NCBI GenBank assembly: GCA_051294375.1
Contig: CM119265.1
Coordinates: 16,560,005-16,624,004, forward strand
From: Paraspadella gotoi
Lineage: Eukaryota > Chaetognatha
DNA length: 64,000 bases
Reading direction: 5' to 3'
Shown here one piece after another: positions 40,482-51,947 of this stretch. The number at the start of each line of letters is the position of its first letter. Within the stretch, counting starts at the first letter, position 1. The position numbers and the translations under genes are program-made. The notes under the pieces are model-generated. The model ran no database searches. It was not told where the DNA came from and saw only the letters and a list, made by a program, of their open reading frames with translations.

Positions 40482-41381
40482 TCAAGGATTATCTTCCTTT
40501 TGCATTTCCTCAAGAAGTCTTTTTCGCTCTTCCGCTTGTCGCATTTTCCTCATAACAAGAGATTCAAAGTCTCTCTCTGTTGCAGCCGTAGTTAATTTTG
40601 TTGCTGTTGTTAAAGTTGTCGATGACAATTCTGGTTTACTCGATTCGCTTTCGCTGACGAACTGCACCTTGAAGGGGTTGTCAGGGAGACCGAGCTCATT
40701 GTCTCGAGCCAACTGCGCGGCTATCGGGGAATCGAACTCGACCAGTGCAGAGCCTCTTTTCTTCGAGGAGACGATCACGTTCATAACGAGACCGTATTTG
40801 TTGAAAATCTTGGCGAGCAGCGGTTCGTCATAGCCACCGTTGGACTCGTCCTTTTTTGACGCCTTCCATTTGACTTTGACGGAGCACGATACTCCCGAAG
40901 CAGCCCCGACGGCGTCGTCGACTTGACGGCGCATAGTCTCGCGTAATTTCTCTTGCTCCTGTAACAAAAGCGAGTTTCCCTCCTTTTTCAATCGGTCGAT
41001 CTCGGCGGCGAGACCCTTTGCCGCCCGACGTTCCATCGACCGCTTGTCCATCTCCGCCTCCCGCTCTGCCAAACTCTTCTCCTTTGATTCCAAATTCTCC
41101 TTAAATTTTTTCCTCTTCTCGTCGAGTGCCTTGTGGCGCTCGGCGGCGGCGCGACGCGCCTTGACGACATTATCGTAAGCCTGACGCGCGGATTTGTCTG
41201 TCAATACCTCTAGTGCCTGAGACAGAAGGTGAAACTCCTCGGCGGCTTTAGGGTTATCGGGGTTTTTGTCCGGATGGCATTTGAGGGCTTTTTTGCGATA
41301 GGCTTTGAGTATGTCCTTCTCCGAGGCTTCTTCGGCCACTTCGAGAATGGCGTAAAGATCGAGTTTGTCAATGTCTGGCAT
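40482..41381 (-). CDS. DNAJC17: DnaJ homolog subfamily C member 17
   Basis: Nuclear J-domain protein linked to spliceosome assembly; 299 aa, single exon. J domain: LDLYAILEVAEEASEKDILK, the HPD motif in LKCHPDKNPDNPKAA, then VLTDKSARQAYDNV. A charged coiled coil follows, then an RRM (CSVKVKWKA, IFNKYGLVMNVIVSSKKRGS, ALVEFDSPIAAQLA) and a C-terminal MRKMRQAEERKRLLEEMQKE, all in the DNAJC17 order. The ATG is 110 nt after the SNAPC4 stop, and TTGTTCTAG ends 12 nt before it. Confidence 0.95.
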   Translation of the reverse strand: MPDIDKLDLYAILEVAEEASEKDILKAYRKKALKCHPDKNPDNPKAAEEFHLLSQALEVLTDKSARQAYDNVVKARRAAAERHKALDEKRKKFKENLESKEKSLAEREAEMDKRSMERRAAKGLAAEIDRLKKEGNSLLLQEQEKLRETMRRQVDDAVGAASGVSCSVKVKWKASKKDESNGGYDEPLLAKIFNKYGLVMNVIVSSKKRGSALVEFDSPIAAQLARDNELGLPDNPFKVQFVSESESSKPELSSTTLTTATKLTTAATERDFESLVMRKMRQAEERKRLLEEMQKEDNP

Positions 41382-41393
41382 ATTGTTTTTCGA

Positions 41394-41406
41394 CTAGAAC
41401 AAGTTT
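41394..41406 (-). other. Acceptor-like site before DNAJC17 ATG
   Basis: AACTTGTTCTAG ends 12 nt before the ATG, inside the 110-nt space after the SNAPC4 stop. Confidence 0.4.
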
Positions 41407-41491
41407 AGCAACAAAATTAATAGGTCACAACTTACAAAATATGGCAACAACGTCAGAAACAAAAATATCCCAATTTAGAGGTTAAAAACTG

Positions 41492-44400
41492 CTAAAGCGA
41501 CAAGCGATTTTCGTCTATGACTAAAGCATTGTCATCCTCGTCCTCGATGATCTCTTCGTGCAGGGAGGAAACAGCAAAAGGAACGTCTACGGTTTCCGTC
41601 GTCAAACGACCCACTCTTTCATTGGTAACGTATTTTCGACCTTGGCTCGCCACGGTCAGATTAGTGTTCGAGCGGCCGCGCAGCATTGTTCCGCCGGCGC
41701 GCCGTGTTATAACATTGTCCTTTTGTTCGGAGACGTCGACAATTACAACATCCGGATCAACGTTCGCCGTCGCCGTTATTGACGGTTTCTTCTGTTGTAA
41801 CTCGATTCTCACAGCGGGCGGCGAACACGAGGCAAGGATCTCCGGCCACAGGAAGATAGCTCGAAACCTTTGACGAAGTAGGAGGTATTCTGGCTTCTGT
41901 TTTGCGTTAAGGAGACCCGCGTAAGAAGTGCGTAAAAAGTGTTCTGGTTTGTAGTTCCTGTAATGCGAGCAAAGGAAAAAAAATCAAGAGTTCAAGTGGT
42001 TTATTTTTTTAAATATTTTATTTTCTCAGTGTGATTTATAAACATTAAGAAACAACAGCAAAGCAAAACATACTGATTGCGAATGGTTTTCTCCATCGCT
42101 TGCATTTTGGCGGAGCTTTTTTTGCGTTGTTGCTGAATTTTTTCCCATTCAAGGATGTATCGTTTGCGACGTTTAGCGTTAGCGTCCAGAATTTGAGGAG
42201 AATCTCGACCGGGTACAGGACGACTCGGCACGCGCTTGCGAGCTTCTTTTGGTGCATCCATCTGACACGTATACAAAATGATTTATTGATCCAATAATCA
42301 TAATATCGCAGCTCGCTTACCTTTCCGCGTTTGAGCGCCAACATTTCCTTAACGCTGAGATTCTTCGCCGATTTATTCAAGGCGACGACGTTTTCAATAG
42401 CTTCGTTTCGTTGGAGAGCTTTCGCCACCTCCACGACCTCTTCCACTGATACTTGTTGGTGATACCCTACCCCTTTTGTGCGGATACCTATCGTCTGATG
42501 ACCCATGTTCCCAACGGTATCGCTCGCCTCCGATTCATTTCCATTCATCTCACTTTCACCAACGACCTTCTCCACCGAGCCGCCATCAAATTTAACTGAG
42601 GTCAAAAGTCCTCTCTCGATCTTCTTGTTCTGTTTTGCCTGATCGGCAGACATCTTGGCCTCTTCGGTGCGTTTGATGCGTTTGCTGCGCCTCGCCTCGT
42701 ATCGGGCAATCTTCCGTTCCACATAGGCTTCCTTGTCGAGATCGGCGTCCCCCTCATCACTCTCGCTGGAGGAGTCCTCGCCTGCGTCGCGTTTCCGTTT
42801 CCGGTTCGCCTCTTTCGAGGGATCAATTCCGTAACCAGAAAAGGTGTCCTCGACGGCACCGGTCTTCAGCTCTTTCCCCGTGCGCTTAAGAGTACGCATA
42901 ACCTTAAGAAAATTGTCCCGTCTCAGCTGGTTGACGACGCCATACTTGAGGTGCCCGTCGGGCTTTTGACATTCCGGCAGTTTAGGGGCCCACAACATCG
43001 CCGCGCGCTCGCGTAACTCGTCGCGGCGCGTGAGAAGAGTTTTAAAGGCAGAGAGGGTGACGCGGTTTGGCGGGAGAATATGAATCAGAGAGAGGGGGAA
43101 GAGACGAGCGGGTCGCTCGGCCGCCTGCCAACCCGAAGACGCCCTCCCACCGAAAGCCTCGGGATTTAACGACGAAAGGCATCCTTCGAGAAAGTCCATG
43201 TCGACGGAAAGCAATGCCTTTTCCTGGGTCAGGTTGTACTGTTTCTGCTCTTCGGGCGCTATGGCATCCCAGTCACGTCGGCGACGTTGACGAAGATAGG
43301 CACTTCGGTCTATAAGAGTCTGAACGCGGGACAACTTGGAAATCTCATTGCCAGACAACATCCGTTTGGCTTCGAGAGCGGAAGATCGGCGAGTGAACCG
43401 AGTTTGAACGAGGTTAACTTTTCCAGAGGTCTCCGAATCATCTGCGGGCGATTCAGCGTAATCACCGCTCATGTCATGACCGTTCATTTGATCCTCGGCC
43501 GGATTATACTCAGGAACCGATCCGTTTTCCATCGAATGACGTTCGATTCCATTTGCGACCGACACATTTTCGCCATTTTTTGGTTGTCTGTCACCGTTAG
43601 ATTGGTTTTCTACAATTGGTAAGCTAGCCGCTCCATAACTTTCTTCAATCGGTGCTAAATTGCAGCTGCGTCGCCTATATTTCGTCGCCCGAATTTTCAA
43701 AATTCGCTCCTAGATAGAAGCAAGATAATTATTGCGTTCCCGTTCTAAATAAATAGACAATAAGTGCCTGAACCAAGCAATTCTTGCCTGCTTGAGCCAA
43801 TCTATTTTGAGTTTATTAGTTCTCCAAAGCGCCGTCATGACGTCTACCCCCAACGCCGCCAATACTAACGGATGCACTTTTTTCTCGACTTCTTCTTGCG
43901 TTTCATAAGAAGAAAACATGGACGCCGGAAACCGAAGATGACGGGGGCGACCTCCTCTGCGAACAAGAAATATGTATAATTGTTTAAATATAATATACTT
44001 AGTTATACATCTTTTTTACTTAAATACTGAATTCACAAACGAAACTTGCTTTATTACGCTGTGAGGCCGAAAGTTGTTCGTCCGACTTAACATGACTGCC
44101 ATTTGTTCTTCCAAATCTAAACATTTCTTCGTCACAAAATCTTTCCTCCTAAATTCAAAATAGATATGATAAATATTTTATATTCTGACATTTAAATTGT
44201 ATAAATGAGAAATAAATAAATAATAAACCTTTGTTCTTTTATTTTGGATTTCGATGGATTTAGAGCGAGCTTTTCAGAAATGAATCTGAGTATCTCTCTG
44301 ATCGGAGTGGACTCCCGGAACAGCGAACAAATTTGAAGGATGTGCTCCTCTTCTTGATGAGTTTTGGGTTGGATTTTATCGCGAATCATTTTCCATATCT

Positions 44401-47400
44401 AAACAACCAGAGATGACTTTAAATCATAAATACAAAAATATAATTGTATATTGGTTGTACCAATTTTATAAGCTGCTTCAAAAATAAAAAGAAAACCTTG
44501 GTTCTATTTATGATAGTTTTTTCGATGGAGGCGTGACTACGTCTTCCGAAAAGATGCGCATATTGCGGTCGAGGGATTTCTTGCCCATCAACGTTGGAAG
44601 GTCTGCTGAGGAGCTCGCGCTTCACAGAACGATTTTTTCTACGATCTAGCATCACTTGAGAATAGGTGTCAGCATATCTAGCGGAAATTACCAGGGTTTT
44701 AGAAACGATGAAAAACTAAAATACCTTGATCAATTATCTACCGCTTGATCTCGGGGTCCAAATGATCGACCCACTGCTGCTGCTTCTTCCACTTGAGAAG
44801 CGTCCGATATCGCCTCATGCACATAACGTCGGTTCGGTTTGGAAAGTACTTTTTGGCGATGGCGATCCAGGCGTAGGTTCCAGCGCGCTTCACCGCCTTG
44901 ACCAGCAGCACATCCTCTTCCCAACTCCAGCCGCTCTGACGGTCGATTCGCGGATCTACGTGGCGAGTGTAGCGCTCTCGACATTGCCACGGCCTCCGAC
45001 CTGGGATCATTTGGGCGACACGAGCCCAAACACCATACCCCTGAAAAGAAAGTGAATGGACAACCAATTGAATTAAACAAACATTGCAGTTATTATATTA
45101 AATGACGAGCTACCGGCGCAGATTCAGAGTTGATTTCGTTGACCCTAAATGTTTCGGCCGCCTTGAGCAAAGCCTCGTCCTCTTCTTGCGTCCACGTGCC
45201 GATACGTTTATCGTCGAGGGAGTTCTGCCATCGCTGGGCACACTGCGCCGCCGTCCGTCCATCGACAAAGTAGGCTACTTGATGCCACATAATGTTGGGG
45301 CCAATTCTGGAAAGTAAACGCGCAAACTTTTGACTTTTTCATTAATTTTTTGTTTTGTTTTTGGATAGCCCACCTGAAATGTTCCACAATTTCTTTCAAG
45401 TATTCGTCTTCTTCAGCGGTCCATTTTGTTCCAGCCATATAAATTTCGTCATTGTGCTTCCGTTGGAAACGTTCGAAGCACTGCCAGCCGGATCTCTTCA
45501 ATCCCATACTTCGAGAAACTTCGTCCCAGTCACTAGGGAAATTATATTAACCGTAATAAAAAATCTTAAAAGCATTAGGATCGTCGCTATCGCACAGAAA
45601 AAATATAGACCAATGACAAACTTTGATATTCAAATAATCAAAATCCAATACAGGAAAACTAAGATTTAATAAATAAATAAATTAATAAATTAATTATTAA
45701 TTAATAAATTAATAAATAAATAACTATAAACAAATCGCATTTAATATATAACCACATCATTTTTCAATGACCTTGATGATCAGAATATATATCTAAATTT
45801 TAAGCTTCATTCAATTACAAATATAAAAAAAAGCGATCCATAATTGGGAACGCCGAGAACAAAGCGATTTATAGGTATGATCGTCCCATAATCGTCGCAA
45901 GCGCCAGCGATTGCGACGACAAAGGAAAATTTATAGTATGTACGCTCATACCTCAAAGAATTGTTCTTGGCCAAAATTTTGAGCAGGCCGTCTTCCTCGT
46001 TGGAAAACAAAGCTTTGTTGAATTTCGGGTGCAAGTAGGTGGCCCATCGACGTTGGCACTGACCCGCCGTGTGACAACCGTTCATGTCCACACTCGCGAT
46101 CTTCATCCAATCGATCGTTGGCTCTTCGCTGAACTCTACGTTAAGGTAAAATAAAATTTAACAGAATTAGAAGTTTAAATAAAGGAGTAAATAATAAAAT
46201 CCGTCTATACATAAGTTTAGTTAACGTTTTAATGAATAAAAAATTGGCAAGAAAGAAACGATAAATTAACCTGCAACGATCAAGTCGAGTTCTTCTAATT
46301 CTTCAAATCTTTTTAATTCGTTTTGTGCTTCCAATTTCTTCTCCTCGAGATCAGCCAACTCTGACTCCTCCAACGATTGTCTGTTCGTCTTATCTCTAAT
46401 GAGCGCGAGTCGCTGAACAAGTGGAGTGACGAGCTGTTGCTTCAGGTCGGCGACAATCGCCTCTTTCAAGTCGTTGTCCTCCTGCTTAGCCCATCTGAAG
46501 AAAGTGATGATAATAAGTAAAATAGATTCTTAGATAGGCCCAAGTTACAATAAAACAACTGACTTGCGCATAGTGGTGGGGTATTTAATTGTATCGAGGG
46601 TTAGAGCGCGAGTGCGCTTTTTGACTAAGGTGTCGGCATTCGGAGGAGGGAAACCTCCGTAAGAGTCTTTGAAGTAAGGGTAGGAGTAGTTAGCGATCGA
46701 GACACGCTTAGCTGACGCTGTCAATGTTTTCGACGATGCCTGATTAAGATAAAAGATATTGACAAGTTTTGTAATTCTATTTTATTAATTATATTTATTC
46801 ATCATTACCTTAGACTTTAGAGCTTGCTCAATCTCTCCAGCCAGCATGGCTTGCTTCTCTCTATTATCGGTGAGGGCTAATTCGATTCGGCCAAGACATG
46901 CTTGAAGCATCTTCTGGTAAGACTGGTTGGTCGCCCTCAGAGTATCTGGGTCGGCGTTTGGCGGTATCGGGCCCGAAGCGAACACAGGGAAAGAGGACAA
47001 GGAGGAGACATCCTCACGACGAGGGCGCCCACCTTAAAGAATCAATCGTGTCATAAGTTTGTAAACAGAAAAAAAAAATAGAGCAGTAAAGAAAAACGAA
47101 AGAAAAAATTCTCAAAGCATAATGCATAATGATCGTCGAAAAAAAAAATTTAAATTAATTTTAAATAATTCAAACTTTTTAACGTTTAATTTTGTGGAAG
47201 AGTCTTTCTTTTTAAAAAAATCACTGCTCCCAAACAGTTTACCTGATTTTTTAAAAAAATATTTTAAACTCTTCATCTTTTAATAAATTTATATTCATTT
47301 TTAAAATTATTTAAAAATTTTAAATATATAGAATGATTTTTAAAGGCTGATATAAAGTGGCGCTTTTTTTTTTGCACATGACTGTAGGCATGTAGGCATA

Positions 47401-50400
47401 CGTAGCTTATGACTGAAGGCATCCGGTAAACCTCTTTCTGGACCTATACATAACGCCAAAGTTAAGGCTCATTATTCATATAAAAATTGTTTACGAAAAT
47501 CAAAAAAACTTTTCAATTATGATCCTTCAAATAGATTAACCCAATTTATGTGTGAGAAAAATGATCAAAGATTTTGGAAAACGTGGAAAAATATACAAGG
47601 AAAGAACTCTGATGTTAATATCATTGATTCAATTACTGACAAGTCTAAAATTGTTGATCATTTTGCGTCACACTTTAAAAGTATTTATGATGATTTGATC
47701 CATTATTAAATGAAAATTTAAAAGATTCATTTAAGAACGAGTATTTAACTTATGAATCCAACATTGTAATGATTCTATTAACGGTTACTATTTGTCTTGG
47801 AATGATATTTTAGACGCAGCATCTAAAATAAAGGCTGGAAAAAGTACTGCAGATTTTGTTAAGACGGAGCATATAATTTATGCACCTTCACAATTGTTTG
47901 TACATCTCCAAATTTTATTTAATGGTCTTATACAGCACGGTTATGTTGGTAATGATTTTTTGTCTGGAGTTATTGTTCCTATAGTAAAAGACTATAGTGG
48001 TGATATTTACAGTGCTAAAAATTATCTGTTTTTAGTCAAATGTTTGAACAATGTCTACTTATGAAAATCGGACACTATTTGGAGTCTGATGACCTTCAGT
48101 TTGGTTACAAAAAAATCATTCTACTTCTCATGCTGTTTTTGTCATGAAGACGTGTGTTAATCATTTTTTGCAAAATGGTTCTGGGGTGTTTGCTACATTC
48201 ATGGATTGCTCAAAAGGATTTGACAAGGTTAACCATTATGGTTTATTTCTAAAACTCATAAAGAGAAAATTTCCCTTAGTTTTTTTTACGACTTATTACT
48301 TACTGGTACCTTAATCTCCGCAGTAGGTGTAGATGGTCTGACATCTTTTCAGATTATTTCTCTATTGATTCTGGGGTTCGTCAGGGTGGTATTTTAAGTC
48401 CCTATCTGTGGGCAGTTTATGTTGATGACTTGATAATTCAATTACGAAAATCTGGTTTTGGTTGCCATATAGATCATTTATTTGCTGCTAGCATTTTTTA
48501 CGCTGACGATATAGCTTTGTTATCTCCAACAATTTCTGGTATGAAAAAAATGATTGATATATGTGCTAACTATAGTAGTAGCAATGCTTTTAGTTTTAAT
48601 TTTAAGAAAACAAAAACAATGTATTTTGGCAAACAAAAGTATTGTATCAACAAAGATTCTTTACTAATTAAAGGAAATATCATTGAATTCGTAGACCGAT
48701 GGAAATATCTCGGTTTTAATCTTAGTAATGAAAAAGCATTTGTCTTTGACCCATTATCTGAGTTATCCTCTTTCTACCGCTCTATCAATTGTCTCCTTAA
48801 TTCCTTATATAAACCCTCAGAAGAAGTTTTAATGCGTTTGTACTACACCATTTGTTCACAATACTTACGTACGGAAGTGAAGTGAAAGAGTATCTTGCAA
48901 AAGATATGACCAAAGTAAATGTAGCAATAAATGATGGCATTAGAAAAATTTTTGGTTGGAATAGATGGGAGATGTACGATCATTAAGGTCCTCATTTGGA
49001 TATAATGATATCTATAAAATTTTTGCTTGTAGATCAAAAAACTTTGAATCCAAGCTTTTTTCCTCTAGAAACAATATTCTAAAAATCTTGTCAGCTTATT
49101 GTTGATTTTTTTTTTTTTTTTTTCGTTCTGTTAATTTAAATATTTATATTTTGTTGAATTGTAAACTGTACAATTTATGCGTTTATCTGTAATGCTGTAT
49201 GCCTTTTGAATGTACTGTTCAACTAATTGTTGTAAACGAATAAAACACATATATATATTCTAATTTGCATATTACAGCTAGTCAATGTCAAGTAGTCAGC
49301 TCGTCAATCTACAGTAGATCAAACATTAAAAATATAACATTAACGTTTTTAAAGGACATCGATGATGAGAAGCCATATCTAAATTTTTAGCTTCATACAA
49401 ATAATGATATAGATAGCTTATTTATTAAATGAATGGATAATTTTTATATTGGTTGTACCAATTTCATACAACTACGAAAACGACGACGACGACCCCATTT
49501 TTTGGGACCATCGTCACAAAATCGTCTCAAGCGCAACCGATTGCGACGATAAAAATGAAACAGGAGACAGGAAAATTGGAATGGGCAAAAAAAGGTAAAA
49601 AATATAAAGATATAAAATAATATAAAACGTTAAACCGAAAATAAAATGATGGATTTTATATCAATAAAAATATATTAGAATATTATATAAAAGGCAGCAC
49701 ACCTGCGACTTTGTCTCCAAGAGGACCCCGGAGGTGCAGACTGCGACTGGTCGTGGATTCTGAGGTAGCGGAAGTGGTGTCACTTTCCTCCGATGGGGCC
49801 TTGACAAACATTGAACAAATTACGTTAGAATCTATAAACCCAATTTTACCAATGCTGTATAAACTGCCACTCAATAAAGTCACCTGAGACAACGCTGGTG
49901 ACATAGGCCTCGATCTGACAGACCGCGAGGAACGCGACACGGATCGATGGGCTTCCATCGGGCTGCCAAGGGGCGTGGCATCGCAAAATGTGGAAACGCT
50001 GGCGGCATCGTCATCCTTTTAAGCGGGAAGATGGGGTGAAAAAATAAGTCAACCAATTTTGTACAGAAACCATCCTCTACACTTCGTTTACCTCCAGAAT
50101 ACGATTAGGTCCTCTCGATTCCCAATCATCAATCGACGGAGACGCTGGTGTAATCGGTTCCTCGTAGGCAATGTATATGTCATCATCGTCGGACGCATAA
50201 CCACCTGCAATGAGGACTAAAGCTTAGCCTAATTGTCGTAATTCGTTATAATATTGACAGACTCACTAGGAAATAATATTTATTACAGTTCACGGAATAA
50301 TATTTTTTGGGGCAAGTTTAATTTTCGACGACTGTAACCAACCTTAGCTACCACCAGTCAATGATTTGTTAATCACAGGACTTTTGTTTTCCCCCTATCG

Positions 50401-50945
50401 TCGAGTTTCAGTTTGCCCAATAATATAAATAATTTATTAATAATATATTAGTAATTATTAATTAATAATAATTTAAAATTATATTATTATATATTACCAA
50501 TATTATTTTATATAATATATATTATTTAATATATATATAATAATAATAATAATAATATCATTATTATTAAATATTTTAATTTTTTGTTTTTTCATTTTTT
50601 TACATTTTTTGTTTGGGTTAGGGATTGGGGGAAGTTAGGGTTAGGGGTGTTTAAGGTTAGGGGTTGTTTTTAAAATAAAATTTTGAATTAAAAGTTTTTC
50701 TGCTCTTCCCAGTTTTCTTTTTTGTATAACAAGATTTCAATACATCGCTCATATAAAGCAAAAAACAAAAAAACCGACCGCAAAATCCCTGTCGGCGCAT
50801 GTACAATTTAACCCTTTTTTTCATTCACAACATAAGATGATCATATACTTTCTAATAATTTACCTTCTCCATTTAGATCGTTGATGCAGCCAATCGTGGA
50901 CGCTAACTTGTCGATGTCAGCTTGAAGGCTTTCCCTTTCCTCCAT
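41492..50945 (-). CDS. SNAPC4: snRNA-activating protein complex subunit 4 (SNAP190)
   Basis: Myb-type subunit of SNAPc, which binds the PSE of U snRNA promoters. Eighteen exons: 50864-50945, 50092-50204, 49884-50015, 49703-49799, 46809-47032, 46564-46739, 46271-46494, 45952-46135, 45374-45532, 45114-45306, 44742-45040, 44497-44677, 44229-44398, 44058-44140, 43788-43954, 42321-43709, 42074-42261 and 41492-41957; 1508 aa (human 1469). Anchors: MLQACLGRIELALTDNREKQ, YPYFKDSYGGFPPPNADT, Myb repeats around residues 350-630 (WTAEEDEYLKEIVEHF, VAYFVDGRTAAQCAQRWQN, WTQEEDEALLKAAE, MIPGRRPWQCRERYTRHVDP, WSWEEDVLLVKAVKRAG), and the conserved C-terminal PEYLLLRQRFRAIF followed by PPAVRIEL. The intron at 43710-43787 is GC-AG. 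The 44058-44140 exon frame is the weakest. Intron 4 holds a LINE relic. Confidence 0.9.
44440..44475 (-). repeat. Short copy of the palindromic-core repeat
   Basis: ATATTG followed by GTTGTACCAATTTTATA matches the inverted form of 29778-29800. It lies in a SNAPC4 intron. Confidence 0.45.
45661..45725. repeat. AT-rich simple repeat
   Basis: TAAATAAATTAATAAATTAA-type low-complexity run in SNAPC4 intron 9 (45533-45951). Confidence 0.8.
45786..45936. repeat. Copy of a dispersed repeat
   Basis: Begins ATATCTAAATTTTAAGCTTC and ends near GATCGTCCCATAATCGTCGC then GCGATTGCGACGAC. Both ends match the 49373-49560 copy in the same order and orientation, but the middle is shorter. It lies in SNAPC4 intron 9. 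Confidence 0.65.
47440..49255 (+). mobile_element. Decayed non-LTR retrotransposon (LINE) fragment
   Basis: 5'-truncated element, antisense inside SNAPC4 intron 4 (47033-49702). Reverse-transcriptase motifs appear in order but in shifting frames: IVPIVKDYSGDIYSAKNY, TFMDCSKGFDKVNHYG, GVRQGGILSPYLWAVYVDDL, then the catalytic box FYADDIALLSP, NFKKTKTMYFG and DRWKYLGFNL. Stops and frameshifts break it, so it is non-functional. The motif style fits the CR1/Jockey group, but that is a visual judgement. A 3' tail of ~150 nt without coding follows, ending in AATAAAACACATATATAT. Confidence 0.85.
49373..49560. repeat. Longest copy of the dispersed repeat
   Basis: Contains ATATCTAAATTTTTAGCTTC, the inverted TTGGTTGTACCAA core, a CGACGACGACGAC stretch and ATCGTCACAAAATCGTCTCA then ACCGATTGCGACGA. 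Parts recur at 13245, 29755, 44440 and 45786. No coding capacity; class not determined. Confidence 0.65.
50404..50580. repeat. AT-only low-complexity tract
   Basis: Almost pure A/T with (TA)n and (AAT)n runs in SNAPC4 intron 1 (50205-50863). Confidence 0.85.
50614..50666 (+). repeat. Degenerate TTAGGG-like stretch
   Basis: GGGTTAGGG, AGTTAGGGTTAGGGG and AAGGTTAGGGG occur within 53 nt in SNAPC4 intron 1. It resembles an old interstitial telomere repeat of the TTAGGG type, but is short and imperfect. Confidence 0.45.
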
Positions 50946-51947
50946 TGTAGGACTATATATAAATGGAAAGAATGATTAGTAGATTTATGATTTCTTTACA
51001 TTCTGATTAGAAGTAAAAAAAATTTACGAACGATGGATTAGTTACAGATCATTATTATTACTATTATTATTATATTCGTTTCAAAATTAACTTTTTACCT
51101 GGACAATAACTCTTTGCCAATATTCTCTCCTTAGTTTCGTCTGGAAGATGCATCAAAAGTTTTTTTTTCCGTGACTTCAATTAAAATAACCGAAGTTGTT
51201 TTAGACAAAATATATATATGTATCTAACTGAGAAAGAAAATAATACAAATTTAATAATTCGGCAATGGGTTGAATCGAAAATAACTGAGAAAAAAAAAAA
51301 AAAAACAGGAGTAGAGAACAAAATTTGTTACATGAAACGGCACCAAAGAATAACTGGTATGAAAAGTTTTTTTGTGAGAAAAAAGTCATTAACGAGAAGC
51401 GGATCCAAAGTAGAGTTGGCAATTATTGAAGCAGATTAAAACGGCGATTTATCTCGACGACTTATGAAGTGGGAAGAAGGAGGGGAATGGGGGTTAGGGA
51501 GAGGGGATGTTTGTGGAGGGTCGAAAAGCGTGGCCATTTGGACGTGTTTTGAACATTTTGTTTTTTAAAACGAAGACGACCCATGTTTTGAACGCATTCA
51601 AACTTGAAGATACAATTTTTACTTCCAAGGCGAAGAAGAAATCTTTAGTCTACCTCCTATGATATATTTAGGGTTCTATCCATTGGTGGGGCTAGCTCGA
51701 AGTTTACATTTTATCCCCCAATTTTGTTAAATATAAATACTTCGCATTTTGAAAAAAGTAACTCGAAACATTATGTATAATTGATTACGCTTTAAAATTA
51801 TCGTTATAATATCACAAAAAGTAAATAAGGATATAAAAATGACGGCTTTAATCGGTTCCAAAGAGTGTAAACTTATTTCATGAATGGCCAACTACTTTTA
51901 AAACGCTTTTTTGTCATCTATCCAACACTACATATACTTACCATTAC
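50946..51947. other. Intergenic gap, ZFC3H1 stop to SNAPC4 start
   Basis: About 1 kb, AT-rich with a poly-A run near 51290 and a G-rich patch near 51475-51520. I see no conserved coding sequence; the overlapping 73-codon frames on both strands near 51201-51439 are compositional. Confidence 0.5.
50953..50975 (-). other. Acceptor-like site before SNAPC4 ATG
   Basis: TTCTTTCCATTTATATATAG ends 7 nt before the ATG. Confidence 0.4.

Noticed and set aside
41492-43963. A separate gene downstream of the SNAPC4 Myb repeats
   Set aside because: The last exon carries the conserved SNAPC4 C-terminal segment (YLLLRQRF, then PPAVRIEL), and frames connect from the Myb exons onward.
51201-51439. Overlapping 73-codon frames on both strands
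   Set aside because: Phe/Lys-rich noise around a poly-A/T run.
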